From the NCBI RefSeq assembly GCF_008329715.1, contig NZ_VTSR01000010.1, positions 1-64,000 on the forward strand: a stretch of DNA of 64,000 nt, in the 5' to 3' direction. Positions 36,840 to 50,310 of the stretch are shown piece after piece; within the stretch, counting starts at the first letter, position 1; each line of letters begins with the position of its first letter. The translations under genes and the position numbers were made by a program. The stretch comes from Gimesia chilikensis (lineage in GTDB: Bacteria > Planctomycetota > Planctomycetia > Planctomycetales > Planctomycetaceae). The notes below the pieces were generated by a model. The model made no database searches. It saw only the letters and a program-made list of their open reading frames with translations, and was not told the DNA's origin.

Positions 36840-37991
36840 CTAAGCGTGCAACATTCTTTTACGAAGATACCATATCCCAATCAGCAGTAAGACCAATAGA
36901 TTCAATCCAATCAGAATTGCCATTGTTGTTGAGTTACTGCTGAGTCCACGCTCTGACTGCGGTAGATTTGCAGGAAGGGGTTTGATCCAGACAGCTTCTC
37001 CTGATGAAGTGTCCTGGATGGCGATGTTGTCAGGGACATCGAAGTCTGCATAGGTAAACACGTCATCCGCAACGGGCTCGTTGACGGACTGCCATTCCAG
37101 ATCAACAGTGAAGACTTCATTCGTACCTGAATAGGGTCCCATGAAAAGTTTCCGCTCCACATGGACGGGAACCCACACCTCCGACTCTTTTTTCCAGGTT
37201 GTAGTATTCTCCCACTCTGGAATCCAACTGGAATCATCTTGCACATCCTGCAGCCTGGTTGATTCGCAAAGAAATTTCGTGGGACTGAAATCTTTTTGAA
37301 CATCAACCGTTAGAATCCATCGCGTGACTTCGTCGTGTTCTGTGTCCGTGTAGGTCCAGATCAGATTCCAGATCGACTCTGATTTTTTCTCCACAGAAAC
37401 GACTGACAATGCATGATCGGGGTCAAGCTTATCCAGTATCTGGTCCAGTGAGTAGCCCATATTCACCGAATAGATATCAAACAGGGTGGGACATCTGTAG
37501 TCGATATACTCCGTTACGCGGCGGTCCGGAAAGCTGCTGGCATTACCAATTGCAATTAACGGCTGGAAAGATTGCCAAATGGCGATTTTTGAACCATTGT
37601 CACTGAACATCTTGGTCAGCGTTCCCTGTTTCATCTGTGCGGTCGCCTTCGCGATCGTCTTATCGCCTAAGGGATGCTCAATGGTTTTTGAGTCCACAGT
37701 CCACCCGGGACGAGTCACATCAAATCGCACTCTAGTGCCATCGAAGGCGAGTATCCCAGAGACCGCTCCGGACAGATTATTTTCAGGCTCCCCCCTGATC
37801 TCCATGTTGAGAGAACCCTGATAAGTCGCCAGTCCCGATTTCAGACTTTGACAATGCTCTCGAATTCCACTCAAACAAAATTCAATCCTGGCTGCATCAT
37901 TATCCTGTTCAGGCAAAACATTCTGTGCGAACGAAGTTTGCACGCCAGAAAAAAAGATGATCAGCAGCAGGTTAAGCAGAAGATATCGCAT
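36840..37991 (-). CDS. exported, C-terminally membrane-anchored hypothetical protein
   Basis: The 383-residue protein has a signal peptide (LLLNLLLIIFFSGVQTSFAQ) and a C-terminal transmembrane helix (about 353-374) followed by a short basic tail RKRMLHA. The bulk is therefore anchored on the outer face of the cytoplasmic membrane. The central beta-rich region (GILAFDGTRVRFDVTRPGW, then VTRWILTVDVQKDF) recalls LolA-like folds, which bind lipid, but this is only a structural impression. The start at 37991 gives the signal peptide at the N-terminus; an upstream in-frame start at 38039 would push it to residue 17. No operon partners. Confidence 0.7.
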   Translation of the reverse strand: MRYLLLNLLLIIFFSGVQTSFAQNVLPEQDNDAARIEFCLSGIREHCQSLKSGLATYQGSLNMEIRGEPENNLSGAVSGILAFDGTRVRFDVTRPGWTVDSKTIEHPLGDKTIAKATAQMKQGTLTKMFSDNGSKIAIWQSFQPLIAIGNASSFPDRRVTEYIDYRCPTLFDIYSVNMGYSLDQILDKLDPDHALSVVSVEKKSESIWNLIWTYTDTEHDEVTRWILTVDVQKDFSPTKFLCESTRLQDVQDDSSWIPEWENTTTWKKESEVWVPVHVERKLFMGPYSGTNEVFTVDLEWQSVNEPVADDVFTYADFDVPDNIAIQDTSSGEAVWIKPLPANLPQSERGLSSNSTTMAILIGLNLLVLLLIGIWYLRKRMLHA

Positions 37992-38162
37992 GGTGATTGA
38001 GCAACCTTTTTTCAATTGAGCGAGGTGCGCGTAATTCAATTCAGTCTCTCACCTCACCTGCCAACACTACTTCCCAAAACAACCGCCCATTAGTATACCA
38101 CCCATCCTCAACAACCGCAGCAACAACTAACTCAAGTCCGTCATTTTCTCTCAAACCCTGTC

Positions 38163-38244
38163 GCGCATCAAAAAAGGGACCACCGGCCGGTGGTCCCTTT
38201 TAGAGGCATTCCATATTGTTGCAGACGAATCAGCCCCGGGTCAC
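38163..38244. repeat. duplicated nrdB 3'-end/terminator segment, copy A
   Basis: This segment matches 40706-40790 across the hairpin and the following roughly 45 bp, including GACGAATCAG, which in copy B contains the nrdB stop. In copy A the corresponding minus-strand codons read GTG ACC CGG GGC TGA, a relic of the last NrdB codons CTG ACC TGG GAC TGA. The lipoprotein and DUF1559 genes lie between the copies. Confidence 0.7.
38168..38202 (-). terminator. terminator downstream of the carboxypeptidase-regulatory-like lipoprotein gene
   Basis: A perfect 28-bp palindrome (14 bp per arm, 38173-38200) is followed on the minus strand by six T. It lies 60 bp after the lipoprotein gene stop and is a strong Rho-independent terminator. 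Confidence 0.85.
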
Positions 38245-38260
38245 ATTTGAGACCCGCTGA

Positions 38261-38752
38261 CTATTCATGATAAAACGACTGTGGGGGTTTGAATTTTGAG
38301 TCGAGTTGAAATTCGAATGTCGATTCCGGCGCTTTGACTGAGGCAGCCTGGATAATCGCATGCGGCTTGAACAGGTTATAGCCCGGGGGAATCTGTTCTT
38401 TCATCCCGACCCCACCCTGTTGGGAATCGGGAGGAATCGGAGACCCGTCCGGCAGGGTGATCTTCGAGAAGGTCACACCGTACTCCCCGGGAGGGCAACC
38501 CGGATTCGAATGGTAGTCCGTCAAAGTAAACTTGCCCGCCTCATCGGTCAGGCCAAAAGCGCCATTCCCTTTCGTTCCGCCCGTAGGATGAAATTCCACC
38601 ATCGCACCAACCAGCGGTTCTCCATCCATCGTCACGGATCCCGTAACAGGAATCATATCAATGTCGGGACCGGAAGCCGAACCGCCGCAACCGGAAAGAG
38701 CAGCAGACATCACCGCAAAAAGGATCGCGATTCCTCGAGTCAATTGACGCAT
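38261..38752 (-). CDS. carboxypeptidase-regulatory-like lipoprotein
   Basis: The 163-residue protein is of a type common in planctomycetes. The start at 38752 gives a lipoprotein signal peptide ending in AALSGC, so the Cys would be lipidated. The body is one beta-sandwich domain of transthyretin/carboxypeptidase-regulatory type, with PVTGSVTMDGEPLVGAMVEF, then GLTDEAGKFTLTDY and GEYGVTFSKI. In-frame ATGs upstream at 38773 and 38845 would bury the signal. These lipoproteins frequently follow DUF1559 genes, as here (38884-39873, 130 bp upstream), suggesting a joint surface structure. Its partner is unknown. Confidence 0.8.
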   Translation of the reverse strand: MRQLTRGIAILFAVMSAALSGCGGSASGPDIDMIPVTGSVTMDGEPLVGAMVEFHPTGGTKGNGAFGLTDEAGKFTLTDYHSNPGCPPGEYGVTFSKITLPDGSPIPPDSQQGGVGMKEQIPPGYNLFKPHAIIQAASVKAPESTFEFQLDSKFKPPQSFYHE

Positions 38753-38883
38753 CGTATCTAAGCACGCGCTCATGTTGTTCCACCAGAGTAAGAAGTAGCA
38801 GGATTGATTAAGAGAAAAGAGTCCGACGCTCACGGATTTCCTCATCCGTAAGCATCAGACATATCGGAAAACAAATTCCCTGA

Positions 38884-39873
38884 TCAGAATTCACCAAGCA
38901 CCTGGCCGTCTTTGATTCTGGAGAGGCCGGTGCGGATAGAAGCATCGACGTTCTCGCTGAGAAAACGCACTGCACCATCGGCAAGCAGAATCATACAACC
39001 GCCGACGTGGGCACTTCCGGGCATACTGTAAGATCCCAGTACGCCGGGACGTTCCGTCATTGGAGGAGTCCAGGAGCAACAGAGCCAGTAGTTGATTCCC
39101 CGGCTGTGACCCAGGTTGACGCCATTTCCGGCATAAACGCTACAGCCCCAGTAGTTACCGGTTCCATCACGCACCTGGCGAGTCGTTTCGCAGACCATGA
39201 CGGTGTTGCTTGTGCCATCTTTGATCTTCGAGATATCAGAATCGGAATTCTCCCCGAAGAGAGCTCTCGTGGTAGCTCCTTCATTTCGCCACAACGCCCA
39301 GGGGCCCGTACCGGAGGTGACACTGAACCCGTAGTTGGTCATGGCACTTCCCGAGACACCACAGCCGTAGTTGGGAGACACAGCATTGTAGGTCTGGTTG
39401 TTGTCATCACTCGGACAATTGAAAACGGCGATGACCTTTTTCGTCAGCTCCATATTCGCGGTGATGTCAGCAGACGCGCCCATCACTGTTCCCGCACTGT
39501 TTGAAGACCACCCGCTAAACGTACTGTTGCGTTGAGCGGCACTGAAGTTGAACTGATTATAGAGTGCAGTCTGTTCGATGTAGGGCAGCAGCAGCGTCCA
39601 ACCTGTTTGATTCAGGATCGCATCTCCGGCCTGCGTCCAGACCATGGCATTGTTGGCACTTGAGTAGGGAAACTTGCTGTGTGCATCGTGATAGTTGTGC
39701 AACGCCAGTCCAAGCTGCTTCATATTGTTCTTGCAGGTGGAACGGCGGGCGGCTTCGCGCGCCTGCTGTACGGCAGGCAGCAGCAATGCAATCAAAATAG
39801 CGATAATTGCAATTACCACCAGCAGTTCAATCAGAGTAAAACCCTTCTTGTTGTGTATGGTCCTCGACATCAA
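38884..39873 (-). CDS. DUF1559 prepilin-like protein with H-X9-DG motif
   Basis: This 329-residue protein belongs to a family greatly expanded in planctomycetes. The N-terminus is a type IV prepilin-like signal: basic residues, then the cleavage site before F12 ([20 protein letters not shown]), which also forms the hydrophobic helix. The C-terminal processing-associated motif is intact: His, nine residues, then Asp-Gly in [12 protein letters not shown]. The globular part between contains the usual [15 protein letters not shown] segment. The protein is probably a pseudopilin or surface protein handled by a PilD-like peptidase, which is not encoded here. It precedes the lipoprotein gene on the same strand. 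Confidence 0.93.
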   Translation of the reverse strand: MMSRTIHNKKGFTLIELLVVIAIIAILIALLLPAVQQAREAARRSTCKNNMKQLGLALHNYHDAHSKFPYSSANNAMVWTQAGDAILNQTGWTLLLPYIEQTALYNQFNFSAAQRNSTFSGWSSNSAGTVMGASADITANMELTKKVIAVFNCPSDDNNQTYNAVSPNYGCGVSGSAMTNYGFSVTSGTGPWALWRNEGATTRALFGENSDSDISKIKDGTSNTVMVCETTRQVRDGTGNYWGCSVYAGNGVNLGHSRGINYWLCCSWTPPMTERPGVLGSYSMPGSAHVGGCMILLADGAVRFLSENVDASIRTGLSRIKDGQVLGEF

Positions 39874-40774
39874 ATAACTCCCTCTTAAAATTCACAGGTT
39901 TAGAAATAAATCCACAGGATTAGAAAGTACAGAAGCTTGATATGTGTGCTGGATTAGTTTTGTGATGAAGGTATTGAGAAGGCTTCTCACAAACGGAGGT
40001 CTATCGCGTATTGGAGGGTCACTTATTGGAGGGAAAACAGCTCGTTTATTTTAATTATTTATTAAACAATGGTTAAGCCACTGATTCAATACCAAATTCT
40101 AAAATGAACATCGGTTCCCCGAATTAAAAGGGAGTCGCCAACAAAACGGAGCTGACTCCTGCCTCACCATCTGAATCACCGTTTCCGGAAAAGAAAAGGG
40201 GACTTGCAGAATGGTACAAGGACTAGTTTTCCAATAAGTAACTCTTGTTCGTGTCCTGATGTAGTTGTGGATGAGATGTAGCAAGAGGACATTCAACGTG
40301 AGGCTCGAAGAGAGGTCTTCAGCAAGAGGGGACAGAGCACCATGTTCCGGAACACAGTAATGCAAAGCATGTGCCGTCGCAGGTATCAAAAGGAGTAGAT
40401 AAAATTCTCAGTTTACCGGACATGAGGCATCGAGACACAAACTGTTACCCATGCTTCACTTATGCGAACTTGTATTTCGTCGTCTCAGAATGGGTAGTCT
40501 TTGAGACATTGAAGGAGAACTTCGTGAGTGCCATAACTTTTTGATGATTGCCAATTAATTTCGCACCAGAGTTCAACGGAATCATAGGATGTTGAACTCT
40601 CTAATACAGGCGGTTATCGCCAGCTGCGTTGGTTTATCTCTTTTCAACAGCCACAGAGAAAACGCTTTCGTTGGAGCCCCGCCTGCCATTTTCCCCAATT
40701 CTTCACGCGCATCAAAAAAGGGACCACCGGCTGGTGGTCCCTTCGAGGGTGCATTCCATTTTGTCGCGGACGAA
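39874..40774. other. 900-bp stretch without a supported gene
   Basis: It contains the DUF1559 promoter region (left, AT-rich around 40030-40070), a GGGGACAGAGCAC motif at about 40328 similar to the core of the palindromic element at 36402, and at the right end the nrdB terminator with copy B of the duplicated segment. Frames of up to 96 codons lack recognisable sequence and ribosome-binding sites. Confidence 0.4.

Positions 40775-40790
<16 letters not shown>
40706..40790. repeat. duplicated nrdB 3'-end/terminator segment, copy B
   Basis: This is the native copy: it covers the last NrdB codons, the stop and the terminator hairpin. Copy A is at 38163-38244 in the same orientation, 2.5 kb away. 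Confidence 0.7.
40714..40744 (-). terminator. terminator of nrdAB
   Basis: The stem AGGGACCACC pairs with GGTGGTCCCT (40719-40742) and is followed on the minus strand by six T. It lies 33 bp after the nrdB stop. Confidence 0.85.
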
Positions 40791-41857
<1,067 letters not shown>

Positions 41858-41927
41858 AACACCTCATTAAAATCCATTTGGAAAAGTAACGTTAGCACAA
41901 AGTTGGTCACGAGTATCAGACAGCCAA

Positions 41928-44780
<2,853 letters not shown>

Positions 44781-45591
44781 TCGATTGCCTCCTTAAAATG
44801 GAATGCTAAAAATCCGGCTGTGTCCATGCCGACAGCAGCTTAGGTGTATCCAAAAGATGTGTGGTGAGATGATCTGCAGTGACACCCCCAGTGACACTAC
44901 ATGAAGTGCTCTCGCTTCTCATTGCCAGAAATGACACAACAGAAAAGACAGGAAACATAAAGAGAATGGAGCAGGCAGGCAGCATTTACGCATTGCATGA
45001 ACTGGCAACTCCGTTTGCTCTTACAGAACCCTCACTGATCTGAAATTCAATTTCTGAACAATAACCGCATGTGAGAGTCGAGGCTCCAGCAAGTCCCTGT
45101 CAGACAGGTTTTTCGAGTCATCAGCAGACACGTTGAGCACTCTGAAAAGCGACAAAAACGTGGCCCGCAACGATCCGGAGATTTACCATCCCAAGGCTTG
45201 TGAAAACCAACTTCTTTTTGACCCAGAACGGAACAACTGTGTACTGTTTCGTCTGTGTCACTCACTCATAACACCCAATATAGTGTGTATATTTCAGTAG
45301 TCAATACTAAATGTTGGACATCGTCCAAAGATGTCAAGAATCATTAACCAGACTCATCAAAAGCCTGTATTTGTAGAAATTACACACAAATTTCATTCAA
45401 ATCCAACCCCGAACTCACGAAAAAAATCAAAAGAATCTTTTCCGAATCCGCCCATCGTCAAACTCACCGATCCCCCTGCATCTTGCAAAAAGAGACCAGC
45501 TGAATAGAGGGCAAACGGGGCGAACTCACCATTCTTCATCAGAACTTAATCCCCACTGAATTTGCAGGAACGCAACGGCTGAACCAGGAAC
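44781..45591. other. nrdA upstream region, 811 bp
   Basis: The stretch holds the nrdAB control region. A palindromic NrdR-like box lies at 45271-45288, leaving a leader of about 490 bp before nrdA if the promoter is there. A small CCTGTC/GACAGG hairpin is at about 45105-45117. A 72-codon minus-strand frame at 45047-45265 has a Cys-rich, low-likelihood composition. No riboswitch class was recognised. Confidence 0.45.
45271..45288. promoter_or_regulatory. candidate NrdR box
   Basis: ACACCCAATATAGTGTGT closely resembles the NrdR consensus acaCwAtATaTwGtgt. NrdR boxes usually come in pairs about 31 bp apart; 31 bp to the right a weaker AT-rich palindrome (about 45302-45317) could be the partner. 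NrdR itself is not encoded in the window. Confidence 0.6.
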
Positions 45592-46560
45592 CTAACGTCC
45601 CAACAACCCCCACCGCCGGGCGAGACTCTGCATCAACAGGCCGAAGAACTCTCCCTTGGAGACCACCGGCCGCGTTTTCCAGACGTTGAACTGCACGCCT
45701 TCCACATGATCCAGGATCCTCAAGCCTCCCCGCGCAAACAGATCGATATCCACCTGCAGACGGCCCGGCAGGCGGGGCACCAAAGGTAATCCGTCCCTCA
45801 GATATTTACGCGCCCGTTCAACCTCAAACGCCAGCAGACACTGAAAGGCAGAGTTAAATTCACGGTTCTCTAACTGCTCCCGGCTATAACCGAACTGGCG
45901 TCGATCCTCCGCGGGCAGATAGATGCGACCGATCTCATAATCTCGGGCCACATCCTGCCAGAAATTCGCGAGTTGCAGGCCAGTGCAGATCGAATCGGAC
46001 CACGCCAGGTTCTCCTCGGTCACCGATCGGCACAGATGCAGGACCAGTCGTCCCACCGGATTGGCACTTCGCTGGCAGTACTCCAGCAGTTGTGCGAAGG
46101 TCTCGTATTCCTGTACCCGCTGATCCTGTTCGAACGCCTGAATCAGATCATCAAAGGCCTGCTGAGGCAGATCGAACTCAACAATCGTCGGCGTCAACGC
46201 AATGAAGACCGGGTGCAGTTTGACCGTCTCTGAGCCATGTTCCTGTCCTGCCTGAGGCAGTCCGGCGTAACAGGCTTCAAGCTGCGACCGCCACCAGCTG
46301 AGCAGCGCCAGTGATCGCTCTGCTCCTTCGATTTCATCCCCCAGATCATCGGCCCAGCGGCAGAAAGCATACACGTTGAAGAAGTGCGTGCGTAACTCAC
46401 GCGGCAGCACCCAGGAGACGACGGGGAAATTCTCGTAATGCCCCAGCGCGATCCGCCGACAGTAGGCCTGTGCCTCCGACAGGGAAACTGGAGCATCCGT
46501 CCCCTCAAAATAGGCCGAATCCGGTCCCCAGGCTGCTAATTCGTGCTCAAATACCGTCAT
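45592..46560 (-). CDS. hpnC: squalene synthesis enzyme HpnC
   Basis: This 322-residue squalene/phytoene synthase family member is of the HpnC (hydroxysqualene synthase) type, which acts between HpnD and HpnE in bacterial squalene synthesis. The first Asp-rich motif is D71-D72-x-x-D75 in CRWADDLGDE and the second is in NFWQDVARDYEIGRIYLP. The N-terminal HYENFPVVSWVLPREL and the NPVGRLVLHL segment are characteristic of HpnC. HpnD and HpnE are not in the window, so the route is split or the partners lie elsewhere. It is flanked by non-coding DNA on both sides. Confidence 0.88.
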   Translation of the reverse strand: MTVFEHELAAWGPDSAYFEGTDAPVSLSEAQAYCRRIALGHYENFPVVSWVLPRELRTHFFNVYAFCRWADDLGDEIEGAERSLALLSWWRSQLEACYAGLPQAGQEHGSETVKLHPVFIALTPTIVEFDLPQQAFDDLIQAFEQDQRVQEYETFAQLLEYCQRSANPVGRLVLHLCRSVTEENLAWSDSICTGLQLANFWQDVARDYEIGRIYLPAEDRRQFGYSREQLENREFNSAFQCLLAFEVERARKYLRDGLPLVPRLPGRLQVDIDLFARGGLRILDHVEGVQFNVWKTRPVVSKGEFFGLLMQSLARRWGLLGR

Positions 46561-46874
46561 TTAGCCGGAAGTTCCCAAACGCAGGGCTCCAGTTGATTAA
46601 CAATCGCCGGTCAACTGGATAACCTGTAGAAATATGACTCAGCCGCTATAATATGCGAACCGCAGGCTGTGGTTCGCCGAGCTCTGTTTGTGACCGCCCG
46701 GTCCCCTCACCGGCTTGAATGTCAGCAGCAATCAGCTCCGATTTGACAGGCGCTTCACCGTTTCCCCCTGCCAGCTTTCAGGGATACAGCCCCGACAGCG
46801 GGAAATCAAGCGAGTGAACCGGCTCCCGTCGAATTCAAACTGAAAACGATTCCTTTGGATAATATAGATTCATC
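46561..46874. other. intergenic region between hpnC and der
   Basis: This 314-bp spacer separates divergent genes and presumably contains both promoters. A possible -10-like TATAAT lies at about 46648. No gene or strong hairpin is seen. Confidence 0.35.
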
Positions 46875-48275
46875 ATGGCCATACCCAAAATTGCCATCGT
46901 CGGCCGCCCGAATGTAGGCAAAAGCTCGATCTTTAACTGGATCGCCGGACACCGGATCGCGATTGTCGATCCGACCGCCGGCGTGACCCGCGATCGCGTC
47001 ACGTACCTCGTACATGAAAAAGAACGCTACTTCGAACTCGTCGATACGGGGGGCATCGGCATTACCGACAGCGACGATCTGTCGGAAGACATTGAACGCC
47101 AGATCCAGGTCGGCATCGACGAAGCAGACCTGATCCTGTTTGTCGTGGATGGTTCCATGGGCCTGGCCCACCTGGACGAAGAAGTCGCCCAGCGGCTCCG
47201 TTCCATCGAAAAGCCCAAAATCCTCTGTGTCAACAAATGCGATTCCACCCGCACCGATGACGAAGCAGCCCAGTTTTTTGGTCTGACCAAAGCGCCCGTC
47301 GTGCTCACCAGTGTCAAAGGGAACCGCAACCGGAATGAACTGATCAAGACCATTCTGGATAACCTCCCCCCGGCTGAAGAGTTTGAAGAATCGGAAGGCG
47401 AACATCTCTCCAATCCACCCGAACTCAAAATCGCCATCGTCGGTCGGCGGAATGTCGGGAAGAGTACCTTCATCAACGCCCTGGCCGAGTCAGAACGCAT
47501 GATCGTCAGCGAAGTCGCCGGCACCACACGGGACAGCGTCGACATCCGGTTTGAGTTTGACGACAAATCATTCCTGGCCATCGACACACCGGGTGTGCGG
47601 AAACGCAAGAGTCTGGCGAATGACATCGAATTCTACGGCCTGACCCGCGCCAAACGCAGTATCCGCCGCGCCAATGTGGTACTGATGTTCTTCGATTCCC
47701 AGCAGACCATCTCCAAGGTCGACAAACAGCTGGTCGCGGAAATTGAAGAGAACCACAAGCCCTGTATCTTCGTCGTGAATAAATGGGACCTGGCCCGCGA
47801 AAGCAAAATGACATCGGAGAAGTGGGACGAATACCTGACCAGCCAGTTCCGCACCATGCGGCACGCCCCGGTCGCCCTGGTGACCGCCCGCGATTCGAAG
47901 AACATCAAGCAGGTCGTCAACCTGGCACAGACGATCTACAAGCAGTCCCGCAAGCGGGTTTCCACCGGACGGCTCAACAAGGTCGTACGGGCGGCGATTC
48001 AAAATAATCAGCCCCCCTACTCCAAGAACCGGCGTCCGAAAATCTTCTACGCCACCCAGGTCGCCACCGAACCGCCGACCATCGTTCTGAAGTGCAACGA
48101 TTCGAAACTGTTCAGCGAGTCCTGGAAACGCTACCTCAGCGGCGTGCTGCGGGAAGAACTCCCCTTCAATGAGATCCCGATCAAGATCTACTACCGTTCC
48201 AAGGACCTCAAGGAAGACATCGGCCCCAGCCTGGATATGCGCGACGAGATCGAGGAAGACTTCGCGCAAGAGTAG
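46875..48275 (+). CDS. der: ribosome assembly GTPase Der (EngA)
   Basis: This essential GTPase with two tandem G domains acts in assembly of the 50S ribosomal subunit. It has 466 residues. The first G domain has G1 at GRPNVGKS (10-17), DTGG and NKCD; the second has GRRNVGKS (190-197), DTPG and NKWD. The C-terminal KH-like domain (about 375-466) contains the conserved NNQPPYSKNRRPKIFYATQV segment. The gene stands alone in the plus direction; no clear Shine-Dalgarno precedes the ATG, but the N-terminus aligns with the family. Complete and secure. Confidence 0.97.
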   Translation: MAIPKIAIVGRPNVGKSSIFNWIAGHRIAIVDPTAGVTRDRVTYLVHEKERYFELVDTGGIGITDSDDLSEDIERQIQVGIDEADLILFVVDGSMGLAHLDEEVAQRLRSIEKPKILCVNKCDSTRTDDEAAQFFGLTKAPVVLTSVKGNRNRNELIKTILDNLPPAEEFEESEGEHLSNPPELKIAIVGRRNVGKSTFINALAESERMIVSEVAGTTRDSVDIRFEFDDKSFLAIDTPGVRKRKSLANDIEFYGLTRAKRSIRRANVVLMFFDSQQTISKVDKQLVAEIEENHKPCIFVVNKWDLARESKMTSEKWDEYLTSQFRTMRHAPVALVTARDSKNIKQVVNLAQTIYKQSRKRVSTGRLNKVVRAAIQNNQPPYSKNRRPKIFYATQVATEPPTIVLKCNDSKLFSESWKRYLSGVLREELPFNEIPIKIYYRSKDLKEDIGPSLDMRDEIEEDFAQE

Positions 48276-48323
48276 GCATTTTTCTGCTTACCCCACCGAA
48301 GGCACTAACACTCGCAGGAAACT

Positions 48324-49226
48324 CTAATCGAAGTTCATCTGCTTAATGTGTGCCGCCGCGGCGTCTGCCAGGACGTCGCGGAACATGCGGTCGGGATTGT
48401 CGAAAAAGGCGATGCTGATTCCGCGATCCACAGAGCGGGTCGCCAGTAGAGTCTGCATCGGCGTGGGATGCACATAGCGTTCCATGTAAATCAGCCGCAT
48501 GCCGGGCCCCTCAAGATTCAGCAGGCGTTCAAAATACTGCATCGCCAGATTCCCCTCGCGGGCCAGCACAGCCCCCTTCACCGACACCCGGAGTTTCTGC
48601 CATTCTTCAGACGTCATCTCTTTTTTCCACGCCATGACCTGCCGATGCATGGCATCCAGCTGACTGGCGGCCGCCTCCGCAATATTCGTCTGAATCATCG
48701 GCAGCATACCGCGTGTAAATGCATAGAGCTCTTCAGTACTAAAGCGTTGCTGTTGAATCACGTGTTCCAGAAACTGCTTCGAACCGGCCAGCAACTGCTT
48801 CTGCCGCTTCAGCTGTTCTCCTTCCAGGCCAATGTGATCCAGCTGCTTCTCGACCCGGTCAATCTGACCATGATACTCGGCCAGTTGCTGCAGGCGTTCC
48901 GTATCCAGTTCTCCTGCCCCAGCTGGCCCCAGCATGAGGTAGATCGCGACCGGCATATGCGCAAAGACTTTCACCGTGTCGTACCGGGGAAACAGAATTT
49001 CCGAAGTCGTTTCCTTCCCGCCACGGATCAACACGAGCTGACCATCTTTCAGCAGTATGATCGGTCCGCCAGAGGCAAGATCCAGTTTTCTCGCGGCCGC
49101 ATGTGCTTTGATGAAGTCCCCATTCAGCTTCAGCAGCGCGTCTTCTGCAGCGGCATCCGGTCCTTCCGAGTAAGCCACCTGCGGCAGCACCATCAAGATC
49201 AGAACCGCAAAAAGTAAGTGCCTCAT
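48324..49226 (-). CDS. exported hypothetical protein with helical domain
   Basis: The 300-residue protein has a signal peptide (cleavage near QVAYS-EG, residue 20). I do not recognise a family. After a small beta-rich segment (about 45-100, with PIILLKDGQLVLIRGGKE) it is mostly helical, with a long amphipathic stretch (about 105-165) that may form a coiled coil (QQLAEYHGQIDRVEKQLDHI). The C-terminal part contains MRLIYMERYVHPTPMQTLLA. No catalytic motif is evident. It is convergent with der. Confidence 0.7.
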   Translation of the reverse strand: MRHLLFAVLILMVLPQVAYSEGPDAAAEDALLKLNGDFIKAHAAARKLDLASGGPIILLKDGQLVLIRGGKETTSEILFPRYDTVKVFAHMPVAIYLMLGPAGAGELDTERLQQLAEYHGQIDRVEKQLDHIGLEGEQLKRQKQLLAGSKQFLEHVIQQQRFSTEELYAFTRGMLPMIQTNIAEAAASQLDAMHRQVMAWKKEMTSEEWQKLRVSVKGAVLAREGNLAMQYFERLLNLEGPGMRLIYMERYVHPTPMQTLLATRSVDRGISIAFFDNPDRMFRDVLADAAAAHIKQMNFD

Positions 49227-49278
49227 ATTTCTGCCTCCCTGAATGAGAATCAGCTGTTAGATTGAAACGACCTCAAGC

Positions 49279-50148
49279 TTAAAGTCGATAGAATGCTTCC
49301 GCATTGTCGTGGAACAGCTTTCGCTGAAAAGCCTCGGAGCGATCCTGCACAATCCACTGCAGAGCTTCGTACCATGTTTCAAACGTCGCCGTCAGCGTAC
49401 AGACGGGCCAGTCCCCTCCGAAGAAGACGCAGTCTTCGCCAAACGTGTCCAGGCAGAAGTCGATGTTCTGTTTGAGGTCTGCCGGTTTCCATGTTGCGGG
49501 AGTCGCGGTCGCCACGATTCCCGAAATCTTACACATCACCTGCTCCCGCTCAGCCAGTTGTCGCAGACCCGATTCCCATTCCGCACGGGCCTCCTGCTGA
49601 TCGGGCTGCACACTCATGTTGCCGCAATGATCCACGATGAATCGCGTCTCCGGGCAGGCATCAACCAGCTCCACCGCATCCAGATACTCTGCCGGTCGCA
49701 TACACAAATCGAAACTCAGATCATGCTGACCGAGCAGCTGGATATTCTGTTTGAATTGAGGCGTCAGGCACATGCCCCGCGGCCGATCCGGATCGTGCAA
49801 AATACTTCGCACGCCCTTCAGAAACGGATTCCCAAGGAACTCTTCCAGGTACGACGCAAATCCCACTTCGCCCGGCTGCCCTCCGATGACGGCTCCTGAC
49901 ATTGGATTGTCAGACTGAGCGCACAACTCGAGTACGTAGCGGGCTTCTTTCGCATGCAGATCCGGGTGAACATTTACTTCCATGTAAACCGTTTTGGCGA
50001 CCGGGCAATTTCGTGTCGCCTCCCGGTAGTCGGACATCCGAAAGCTGCGGCGCAGGACATCCATTCCAGGCAGTTGCAGCCAGGGCAACTCGAATAGATC
50101 CAGATCCCAGAGGTGCTGATGCGTGTCGATAACAGGTACTTGATCCAT
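49279..50148 (-). CDS. amidohydrolase family 2 protein (lactonase-like)
   Basis: The 289-residue TIM-barrel hydrolase is of the COG3618 group, related to L-rhamnono- and L-fuconolactonases. The metal-binding HxH is present at the N-terminus (IDTHQHLWDL), a His lies in RFIVDHCGNM, and an Asp near the C-terminus in FFGGDWPVCTL. These members usually act on sugar lactones or phenylpyruvate-type esters with one metal. The sequence is complete with normal length. It is divergent from the MutS-like gene. The substrate cannot be read from the sequence or neighbours. Confidence 0.85.
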   Translation of the reverse strand: MDQVPVIDTHQHLWDLDLFELPWLQLPGMDVLRRSFRMSDYREATRNCPVAKTVYMEVNVHPDLHAKEARYVLELCAQSDNPMSGAVIGGQPGEVGFASYLEEFLGNPFLKGVRSILHDPDRPRGMCLTPQFKQNIQLLGQHDLSFDLCMRPAEYLDAVELVDACPETRFIVDHCGNMSVQPDQQEARAEWESGLRQLAEREQVMCKISGIVATATPATWKPADLKQNIDFCLDTFGEDCVFFGGDWPVCTLTATFETWYEALQWIVQDRSEAFQRKLFHDNAEAFYRL

Positions 50149-50310
50149 GCCCGGTTTCTCCTGAAAAATAACTGAGATGCATGGTTGTTTTACCCTGTAC
50201 GAAGACTCATTGCAAATCAGAATTCACCGTTGTTTACGCTGGCAATGAACCCGTCAATCCGTTAGAAGTGAGCTTTACCAGAAGAGCGTTCTCAGAAGAT
50301 TACGAACTCG

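Noticed and set aside
40099-40389. A 96-codon minus-strand frame between DUF1559 and nrdB
   Set aside because: There is no ribosome-binding site, no domain, and the composition is unlike the neighbours.
45047-45265. A 72-codon Cys-rich frame in the nrdA leader
   Set aside because: No ribosome-binding site is seen and it overlaps the likely nrdAB regulatory region; kept only as a remark in that region.
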